From NCBI GenBank assembly GCA_036524775.1, contig DATDBO010000073.1, forward strand, positions 1 through 13,285: a stretch of DNA of 13,285 bases. Direction: 5' to 3'. The translations under genes and the position numbers were made by a program. Within the stretch, counting starts at the first letter, position 1. Each line of letters begins with the position of its first letter. Of this stretch, positions 1-5,605 are shown in pieces. The notes below the pieces were generated by a model. The model did no database searches. It worked only from the letters and a program-made list of their open reading frames with translations, and was not told the origin of the DNA. Source of the DNA: VRUE01 sp036524775. Its GTDB lineage: Bacteria; Actinomycetota; Thermoleophilia; Solirubrobacterales; 70-9.

Positions 1-2
1 AT

Positions 3-857
3 CCAGCCCTGAACACGACCAAGGCACCAGTTGAGAGGCATCACCTCTTTCCGCGCGCTTACCTCAAGTCGATGGGCGTGACTGAGGTCCGCGACATCAA
101 CCAGATCGCCAACATGGCGCTGGTCGAGTGGCCGGACAACATCCAGATCTCCGACCGATCGCCCTCCGAGTATTTCCCGCCCCTTGCCGACGGAATGGAT
201 CAGGCGACCCGCGAGCAGATGTACTTCTGGCATGCACTTCCGGTCGGTTGGGCGACGATGGAATACCGACAGTTCTTGGATGCGCGCCGGAAACTGCTTG
301 CGCAGGTAGTGAGGCGGGGATTCGAGCGCCTCAGCATCGCTGAGGAGTCGGTCAGCGAGGTCGTCGGACAGCTGTCCGATCTGGTCGAGGAGGGTGAGAG
401 CCACGGTCTCGAGTTCAAGGCCTCGGCGCGGATCAACCTGCACACGGGGGAACGGGATGACAGCATCGAGGCGGCGGTGACGAGGACCGTCGCCGGATTC
501 GCCAATTCGCAGGGCGGCACGCTGATCATCGGGATAACCGACGACGGTGAGCCCGTCGGTCTCGAGCACGACTACGCGACGCTGAAGAAGACGAACGCGG
601 ATGGCTTGGAGCTGTGGCTCGTCGACCACCTTTCGCACCGGATTGGCCGAACCGCGGTTGCACGGTTGAAGATCGACTTCCCGGTGCTCCACGCGATCGA
701 GGTCTGTCGCATCCAAGTCCCGGCTGCGCCTGAGCCAGTCTTCGTCAACCCACCTTCGGGAGAGAAGGTCTCCGATTTCTTCATCCGCATCGGCAACTCG
801 ACCCGGGCCCTGCCGACCGACGAGGCTCTCCAGTACAAGGCCGAACGCTGGGATTGA
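3..857 (+). CDS. C-terminal part of a DUF1524-type HNH nuclease (GmrSD/DUF262-like) fused to an AlbA_2 (Schlafen-like) domain; 5' end outside the window
   Basis: The frame is open to the left edge, so ATG 72 is probably internal and the true start lies upstream; 284 codons are visible. Seen: residues 10-21 of the fragment read VERHHLFPRAYL (two adjacent His at bases 39-44), followed by NQIANMALVEWPDN and ISDRSPSEYF. This is the C-terminal HNH signature of DUF1524, the nuclease half of DUF262/DUF1524 proteins such as GmrSD, which cut modified phage DNA. After a helical linker, residues about 131-269 form an AlbA_2 domain: LEFKAS, then FANSQGGTLIIGITDDG, and a closing FFIRIGNSTRAL. AlbA_2 domains are nucleic-acid-associated and also occur in Schlafen-like proteins. 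Inferred role: defence nuclease with an added nucleic-acid-binding or RNase module. Base composition is lower in GC than the chromosomal genes to the right, suggesting transfer. The DUF262 half, expected upstream, cannot be seen. Domain calls are fairly sure; function is not. Confidence 0.8.
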   Translation, partial: PALNTTKAPVERHHLFPRAYLKSMGVTEVRDINQIANMALVEWPDNIQISDRSPSEYFPPLADGMDQATREQMYFWHALPVGWATMEYRQFLDARRKLLAQVVRRGFERLSIAEESVSEVVGQLSDLVEEGESHGLEFKASARINLHTGERDDSIEAAVTRTVAGFANSQGGTLIIGITDDGEPVGLEHDYATLKKTNADGLELWLVDHLSHRIGRTAVARLKIDFPVLHAIEVCRIQVPAAPEPVFVNPPSGEKVSDFFIRIGNSTRALPTDEALQYKAERWD

Positions 858-871
858 GGGTTTGCTTTGGT

Positions 872-892
872 AGTGCAGCACGGTGCTACACT
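872..892 (+). promoter_or_regulatory. vapBC promoter with overlapping 21-bp palindromic operator
   Basis: AGTGCAGCAC (872-881), a central G at 882, and GTGCTACACT (883-892) form an imperfect palindrome with 9 of 10 arm pairs matching. Its right arm contains an extended -10 element, TGC-TACACT (884-892), with a weak TTGCTT-like -35 about 19 bases upstream (862-867). A repressor on the dyad would block RNA polymerase. This fits the usual autoregulation of type II toxin-antitoxin operons by the antitoxin or its complex with the toxin. Dyad and -10 are seen; repressor identity is inferred. Confidence 0.6.
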
Positions 893-899
893 TGGATTT

Positions 900-1181
900 A
901 TTCCGACCAGCAGGCCCCGCCATACGATCACCGAAACCCCGCCCGTTCAAGAGGCGCTTGACGAGTTGCGCCGTGAGCTGGGAGAGGATCGACTCGAGCT
1001 GCCCGAATTGGTGATTCGTGGCGCCAAAGAGAAGGCCAGGGAGTTGCGCGGCCGGAGTCGGTCAGTCCAGGATGCCCGGATTCGCCTCGCATGCTCGATT
1101 CGTGAAGGCACTGGCCTGGACGTGGATGAGATCCGCCTGGCCGACGAGGCAAAGCAGGTCGGTCTAAGCGCTGAGATCTAG
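900..1181 (+). CDS. VapB-like antitoxin (start uncertain)
   Basis: Small charged protein lying 2 bases before a PIN-domain toxin gene, hence the probable cognate antitoxin. The N-terminus RPRHTITETPPVQEAL resembles, from memory, actinobacterial antitoxin N-termini of the 'RPRHxITET' kind that precede PIN toxins. The remainder is helical and charged, including a KEKARELRGRSRS stretch, and should wrap the toxin. The open frame extends up to TTG 867 and GTG 873, but both lie upstream of the expected transcription start (about 899) if the TACACT -10 at 887-892 is used. No ATG exists in the right place. The ATT at 900 aligns with the expected N-terminus and would give 93 residues, IPTSRPRH at the front, from a leaderless message. 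If a different promoter is used, GTG 873 (102 residues) or TTG 867 (104 residues) is the likely start. Antitoxin role inferred from position, size and operator. Confidence 0.65.
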   Translation: MPTSRPRHTITETPPVQEALDELRRELGEDRLELPELVIRGAKEKARELRGRSRSVQDARIRLACSIREGTGLDVDEIRLADEAKQVGLSAEI

Positions 1182-1183
1182 CG

Positions 1184-1594
1184 GTGCGGCTGATCGACAA
1201 CTCCGCCTGGGCGAGGCGCCATCATGCGCTCGTTCGCGAGCGATTCGCTGGCTTGGTCGAAGATGGGGACGTCGCCGTGTGCCTCCCCTTTCTCCTCGAG
1301 GCCGGGTATTCGGCGCGCTCCGGCGGCGACCACGTGCAACTGCTCGCCGATCTCTCGGTTCTTCCGCGCATTGAGATCGACAGGGAGACCGAAGCCCTTG
1401 CGCTCCAGGCTCAGGAGCAACTGGCTCGGGTCGGTCATCATCGGCTTGCTCCCAGTGACGTCGTGATCGCGGTATGCGCTCATCGAGCTGGGGCAGGAGT
1501 CCTCCACTACGACCGCGACTACGACCTGATCGCCGAACACACTGAACTCAGCTTCGAAAGCGAGTGGCTCGCGCCTGCGGGTAGCCTGGCGTAG
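1184..1594 (+). CDS. vapC: PIN-domain ribonuclease toxin, VapC family
   Basis: 136 residues, the usual VapC length. PIN-domain toxins are Mg2+-dependent endoribonucleases that cut tRNA or rRNA and stop growth when the antitoxin is lost. The acidic active-site residues are all visible: D5 in RLIDNSAW, E39 in LPFLLEAGYS, D92 in LAPSDVVIA, and D110/D112 in LHYDRDYDLIA, so the toxin appears intact. GTG 1184 is chosen because it places RLIDNSAW at the N-terminus, where the first catalytic Asp always lies, and leaves only 2 bases after the antitoxin stop. The upstream ribosome site is weak (GAGA at 1173-1176), so translational coupling to the antitoxin is likely. GC is lower than in the genes to the right, as in the preceding two genes. 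The monoamine oxidase-like gene begins 3 bases after its stop. Confidence 0.88.
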   Translation: MRLIDNSAWARRHHALVRERFAGLVEDGDVAVCLPFLLEAGYSARSGGDHVQLLADLSVLPRIEIDRETEALALQAQEQLARVGHHRLAPSDVVIAVCAHRAGAGVLHYDRDYDLIAEHTELSFESEWLAPAGSLA

Positions 1595-1597
1595 CCG

Positions 1598-2962
1598 ATG
1601 ACCGATGGGGTCCAGTTGAGCGCTGATGTCGCCGTGGTCGGGGCCGGGCTTTCCGGGCTGAGCGCGGCGCGGGCGCTCGCGGACGCGGGGCGCGAGGTGG
1701 TCGTGCTGGAGGCGCGCGAGCGCGTCGGCGGCCGGCTGCTCAACATGACGCTCGACTCCGGCGTGACGCTGGACCTCGGCGGGCAGTGGGTCGGCTCGGA
1801 CCACGAGCGCGTCCAGCGGCTCGCGGCCGAGCTCGGCATCGAGATCTTCCCCCAGTACGGCAAGGGGCGGAACCTGCTCGACGTCGGCGGCAGGCGCCGC
1901 CGCTACCGCGGCACGATCCCGCGCGTCGATCCGCGCGGCCTCTGGGACCTCTTCGTCGTCCGCCGTCGCCTCCACCGGCTGGCCCGCCAGGTCGGCGCCG
2001 AGCAGCCCTGGACGGCCGAGCGCGCCGCCGAGCTCGACGGCGAATCCCTCGCCGAGTGGAGCGAGGCCAACGTGCGCAGCGCGATCGCCCGCGACCTGAT
2101 GGGCCTCGCGGGCCGGACGATCTGGGGAGAGGCGCCCGAGCAGCTCTCGATGCTGCACGTGCTCTTCTACGTCGCCGCGGCGGGCAGCTTCGACAAGCTG
2201 ATCGACACCGACGGCGGCGCACAACAGGATCGCCTCGACGGCGGCGCGCAGCTACTGCCGCTCGGCCTCGCAGAATCGCTCGGGGACCGAGTGCGGCTCG
2301 GCGCGCCGGTGCGCCGCATCGCCCAGGACGAGGGCGGGGTGCGCCTGGCGGCGGATGGGCTCGAGGTCGAGGCCGCCCGGGCGATCGTCGCCGTGCCGCC
2401 GGCGGTCGCCGCCAAGATCGAGCTCGACCCCCTGCCGGCCGGACGGCCCGAGCTGGCCGAGCGGCTGCGGCCGGGCGCGCTGACCAAGTGCATGGCGGTC
2501 TACGAGGAGCCCTTTTGGCGCGCCGAAGGGCTGAGCGGCGAGGCGGTCGCCGACACCGGTCCGGCGACCCTCACCTTCGACAGCTCGCCCCGCGACGGCT
2601 CCGCCGGCGTCCTGCTCGGCTTCGTCGGCGGGCCCGAGGCGCGCGAGCTGGCGGCGCTGCCGGCGAGCGAGCGCCGCGCGCCGGTCCTGGCTGGGCTCGA
2701 GCATCTCTTCGGCCCCCGCGCGGCCGAGCCCGTCCACTACGCCGAACAGACCTGGCAGGAGGAGGAGTGGTCGGGCGGCGGCCCCACCTCGAACTTCGGC
2801 CCCGGCGGCATGACCGCTTGCGGCCCGGCCCTGCGCGAGCCCGCCGGCCGCGTCCACTGGGGCGGCACCGAGACCGCCACGGTTTGGAGCGGCTACATGG
2901 AGGGCGCCCTGCAGGCGGGCGAACGCGTCGCCGCCGAGGTGCTGGCACAGTCAGTTCGGTAG
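1598..2962 (+). CDS. Flavin monoamine oxidase-family FAD-dependent amine oxidase
   Basis: 454 residues, a normal length for the amino-oxidase (PF01593) family, which oxidises amines or polyamines with FAD and O2, giving aldehyde, ammonia and H2O2. Seen: Rossmann FAD motif VVGAGLSGL (G15, G17, G20), E38 at the end of beta-2 for ribose binding, VGGRL 43-47 and LGGQWVG 60-66. K297 in ALTKCMAVYEEPFW matches the active-site lysine of MAO. The C-terminal block HWGGTETATVWSGYMEGAL is strongly MAO-like. At the place where mammalian MAO carries the FAD-linking cysteine (SGGC), this protein has WSGGGPTS with G395, so FAD should be non-covalent. No signal peptide or C-terminal membrane anchor is seen, so it is probably cytoplasmic. 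ATG 1598 lies 3 bases after vapC with no clear Shine-Dalgarno. High GC contrasts sharply with the toxin-antitoxin genes upstream, so operon membership is probably accidental. Substrate unknown. Confidence 0.88.
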   Translation: MTDGVQLSADVAVVGAGLSGLSAARALADAGREVVVLEARERVGGRLLNMTLDSGVTLDLGGQWVGSDHERVQRLAAELGIEIFPQYGKGRNLLDVGGRRRRYRGTIPRVDPRGLWDLFVVRRRLHRLARQVGAEQPWTAERAAELDGESLAEWSEANVRSAIARDLMGLAGRTIWGEAPEQLSMLHVLFYVAAAGSFDKLIDTDGGAQQDRLDGGAQLLPLGLAESLGDRVRLGAPVRRIAQDEGGVRLAADGLEVEAARAIVAVPPAVAAKIELDPLPAGRPELAERLRPGALTKCMAVYEEPFWRAEGLSGEAVADTGPATLTFDSSPRDGSAGVLLGFVGGPEARELAALPASERRAPVLAGLEHLFGPRAAEPVHYAEQTWQEEEWSGGGPTSNFGPGGMTACGPALREPAGRVHWGGTETATVWSGYMEGALQAGERVAAEVLAQSVR

Positions 2963-2968
2963 CAGCAG

Positions 2969-2998
2969 TTGACACAGTGATCGCTGCGCACCTAGGCT
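2969..2998 (+). promoter_or_regulatory. Promoter for the DUF2510 gene
   Basis: A consensus -35 box TTGACA (2969-2974) and TAGGCT (2993-2998) as -10 are separated by 18 bases. A strong Shine-Dalgarno AAGGAG (3015-3020) follows, 6 bases before the GTG start at 3027. The promoter begins 7 bases after the amine oxidase stop, so the next genes can be transcribed independently. Confidence 0.6.
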
Positions 2999-3026
2999 GC
3001 CACGGTCCACGACGAAGGAGACAGGG

Positions 3027-3626
3027 GTGACTGAGCAATCAAACGACGCCGGCAACGACGAGCCGGCGACTGGGAACGGCGAGGAGCAGGGTGCCGAGGC
3101 CGGCACGACGGCTGAGCAGGGTGCGCAGGCCGGCGGTTCGAGCGACGAAGCGGGCGGTGGCGAGGTAGCGGTAGAGGCGCCCGAGCCTGCCGGGGCGAGC
3201 TCGGAAACCACCGCCCAGCCGGAGGGCCCAAGCCAGGAAACCCCCGCCGGCTGGTTTCAGGACCCGAATGTCCCCAACCAGCAGCGCTACTGGGATGGAT
3301 CGACTTGGACCGGTCAGACGAAGGCGGCGGAAGCGGCGATCAGCACCACCAAGCGCTCCGTGGATGAACGCAAGGCGCTCCTCGCCCAGCAGATACAGGG
3401 CGCCGCGGCGCGTGGCATGCGGGTCGAGTCGCAGAGTGACTTTCAGGCGGTGATGGTCGAAGGCCAGCCGGTCAACCACGTGCTGCACGCGATTATCACG
3501 ATCGTCAGCTGCGGTCTCTGGGGGATCGTCTGGATCATCCTCGCCATAACCGGTGGAGAAAAGAGAGCGATGGTCGTCGTTGACGAATTCGGCAACGTCC
3601 AGCTGCAGAAGCTCGGCAAGGCCTGA
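3027..3626 (+). CDS. DUF2510-domain membrane protein with acidic disordered N-terminus
   Basis: 199 residues in three parts. Residues 1-73 are a low-complexity acidic segment rich in Gly, Ala, Glu, Gln and Thr, probably disordered. Residues about 74-97 form a DUF2510 motif, AGWFQDP...RYWDGSTWT, a short Trp-rich module common in actinobacterial membrane-associated proteins whose function is unknown. The C-terminal part has one clear hydrophobic segment (about 153-175, HAIITIVSCGLWGIVWIILAI) flanked by QPVNHVLH and GGEKRAMVVVDEFGNVQ. The GTG start is supported by the AAGGAG site and by the dedicated promoter upstream. An internal DNA repeat lies in the acidic segment. It is followed, with overlap or close spacing, by two more small membrane-protein genes. 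Function is not known; association with the membrane and with the neighbours' products is inferred. Confidence 0.82.
   Translation: MTEQSNDAGNDEPATGNGEEQGAEAGTTAEQGAQAGGSSDEAGGGEVAVEAPEPAGASSETTAQPEGPSQETPAGWFQDPNVPNQQRYWDGSTWTGQTKAAEAAISTTKRSVDERKALLAQQIQGAAARGMRVESQSDFQAVMVEGQPVNHVLHAIITIVSCGLWGIVWIILAITGGEKRAMVVVDEFGNVQLQKLGKA
3084..3134 (+). repeat. Imperfect 21-bp tandem-type repeat within the DUF2510 gene
   Basis: Two 21-base units, 3084-3104 and 3114-3134, both beginning GAGCAGGGTGC and ending AGGCCGGC, match at 19 of 21 positions with a 30-base period. They encode EQGAEAG and EQGAQAG in the disordered N-terminus. The 30-base period keeps the frame, so copy number could vary without breaking the gene. 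Confidence 0.7.
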
Positions 3627-3972
3627 TCTGAACGCTCGCCTCTCGCGGGCCGGGCTCATCGCGGGTCTTGTCGCCTCTTGGGTCACGAGGCCGCAGGGCC
3701 CGGACCGGCCGCTGCGATTGGCTGGACGGGAGATGCCCGTCCTCTGTCCGGTGAGAAGGCTGACCGGGCACCGTTGCCCGGGTTGCGGCATGACGCGGGG
3801 CTTGGTCTACATGTTCAGATTGAGGCTTGGCAGGGCGTTCACCGCGAATCCGCTCTCCCCGTTGGCATTCGCCTTGCTGATCTCGGTTGCCATCGGCCGC
3901 GAACCGCGGTTGCGCGGAAGCCGCCCCCCGGGCCAGGTTGCCGCATTGGAAAGCAGTGGCGCATTGAGTTAG
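3553..3972 (+). CDS. DUF2752-type small membrane protein (start uncertain)
   Basis: The diagnostic block is CPVRRLTGHRCPGCGMTRGLVYM followed by A..ANPLSPLAFALLI. This is the pattern of DUF2752 proteins, small membrane proteins with a CPxCGxTR motif that may bind metal or act through its cysteines; no function is established. A second hydrophobic stretch (SPLAFALLISVAI) follows, and a shorter one (GLIAGLVASWV) precedes the motif. The start is unclear. GTG 3553 gives 139 residues but overlaps the DUF2510 gene by 74 bases. TTG 3580 overlaps by 47 bases. TTG 3718 and ATG 3733 avoid overlap but lose the first hydrophobic segment, and the GGAG before ATG 3733 is too close to act as a normal ribosome site. 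I list the longest form because the pre-motif hydrophobic segment is open and family-like. Family call fairly sure; start weak. Confidence 0.65.
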   Translation: MEKRERWSSLTNSATSSCRSSARPDLNARLSRAGLIAGLVASWVTRPQGPDRPLRLAGREMPVLCPVRRLTGHRCPGCGMTRGLVYMFRLRLGRAFTANPLSPLAFALLISVAIGREPRLRGSRPPGQVAALESSGALS

Positions 3973-3975
3973 GGT
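3946..3975 (+). promoter_or_regulatory. Probable promoter for the DUF4234 gene
   Basis: TTGGAA (3946-3951) and TAGGGT (3970-3975) are separated by 18 bases, the same spacing and -10 style as the promoter at 2969-2998. The -10 overlaps the stop codon of the preceding gene. The Shine-Dalgarno GGAG (4001-4004) lies 5 bases before ATG 4010. Confidence 0.45.
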
Positions 3976-4009
3976 CGGTTCACCCGTCTTCCACCAGAAC
4001 GGAGCCCGC

Positions 4010-4513
4010 ATGGCGTACGAAATGAAGATCCGCGGCAGCGAGGCCGAGGTGAAGGTCCGCAGCCCCTGGGCTGCCGCCCTGCTGCCGATCGTCACCCTCG
4101 GCATCTACCACTTCGTCTGGTGGTACCGGATCAACCGCGAGCTGCGCGACTACGGCCAGGCGAAAGGCTACGACCTGGGCCAGAACCCGACCAACTCGCT
4201 GCTGGCGCTGGTGCCGGGATTCCTCATCGTCGTCCCGCCGCTGGTCAGCTACTGGCGCGGCACCAAGCGTGTGATGGGCGCCTCGCGACTCGCCGGCAAG
4301 GAGCCGCTCAACGGCTGGATCGCGCTGATCCTCTACCTGCTGCTCGCGCCGGCGTTCTGGGCCTACATCCAGGTTTCGCTCAACGACGTCTGGCGCCAGG
4401 AAGCCGATCCGCTGCCCGGCCAGGAGCTGCCGGCGGCCTCGGACCTGAATCCCCAGCCGCTGCCGCCCGAACCACCGCAGACGGAGCAGCAGCAGCAGCC
4501 TCCACCCGCCTGA
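4010..4513 (+). CDS. DUF4234-type integral membrane protein
   Basis: 167 residues with three hydrophobic segments at about 20-39, 62-82 and 101-121. The motif LGIYHFVWWYRINRELRDYG (30-49) is the family hallmark of DUF4234 proteins, whose role is unknown. A short charged N-terminal stretch (KIRGSEAEVKVRSPW) precedes the first segment. The tail from residue about 132 is hydrophilic, rich in Pro and Gln, and contains four consecutive CAG codons (4487-4498, Q160-Q163). It may be a disordered cytoplasmic tail. The ATG start has a good GGAG site 5 bases upstream. Together with the DUF2510 and DUF2752 genes it forms a same-strand set of small membrane proteins. A GC-rich dyad follows 5 bases after the stop codon. 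Family fairly sure; function unknown. Confidence 0.82.
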   Translation: MAYEMKIRGSEAEVKVRSPWAAALLPIVTLGIYHFVWWYRINRELRDYGQAKGYDLGQNPTNSLLALVPGFLIVVPPLVSYWRGTKRVMGASRLAGKEPLNGWIALILYLLLAPAFWAYIQVSLNDVWRQEADPLPGQELPAASDLNPQPLPPEPPQTEQQQQPPPA

Positions 4514-4518
4514 GCCGG

Positions 4519-4543
4519 CCCGGCGAGCCTTACACTCGCCGGG
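4519..4543 (+). promoter_or_regulatory. Perfect 9-bp inverted repeat across the rlmN promoter/start region
   Basis: CCCGGCGAG (4519-4527) and CTCGCCGGG (4535-4543) are perfect reverse complements around a 7-base loop, CCTTACA. The element starts 5 bases after the DUF4234 stop and ends 2 bases before the rlmN ATG. A -10-like TACACT (4531-4536) lies inside it, giving an expected transcription start near 4543, so the rlmN message would be nearly leaderless. The dyad could be a terminator for the upstream gene (no T-run), an operator, or a hairpin limiting readthrough translation. Which one cannot be decided from sequence. Confidence 0.5.
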
Positions 4544-4545
4544 AT

Positions 4546-5526
<981 letters not shown>

Positions 5527-5530
5527 GTAT

Positions 5531-5573
5531 CCCGGGCGCCTTTCTTTCCCTATGGACAAGAAAGGCGCCCGGG
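5531..5573 (+). terminator. Strong hairpin terminator after rlmN
   Basis: CCCGGGCGCCTTTCTT (5531-5546) and AAGAAAGGCGCCCGGG (5558-5573) are perfect 16-base reverse complements around an 11-base loop (5547-5557). It begins 4 bases after the rlmN stop. There is no following T-run, as is common for actinobacterial hairpin terminators. It separates rlmN from the P450 gene. Confidence 0.8.
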
Positions 5574-5599
5574 GATATCGGACTGGCCAGCCGGCCAAT

Positions 5600-5605
5600 T
5601 ACTAT
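5600..5605 (+). promoter_or_regulatory. Probable -10 element for the P450 gene
   Basis: TACTAT (5600-5605) matches the -10 consensus at 4 of 6 positions and overlaps the ATG at 5604. Transcription would start near 5612-5613, exactly at a second in-frame ATG (5613). A leaderless message starting at 5613 is therefore plausible. No good -35 box is seen; a small dyad TGGCC-AGCC-GGCCA lies just upstream. Confidence 0.35.

Noticed and set aside
1178..2224. 348-codon minus-strand frame across vapC and the amine oxidase
   Set aside because: Low-complexity shadow opposite two motif-supported genes.
4487..4498. CAG microsatellite
   Set aside because: Only four units encoding four Gln in a Pro/Gln tail; too short to call a variable repeat.
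4120..4545. N-terminal extension of rlmN
   Set aside because: Overlaps the DUF4234 gene, is Arg/Ala-rich and unlike any RlmN N-terminus.
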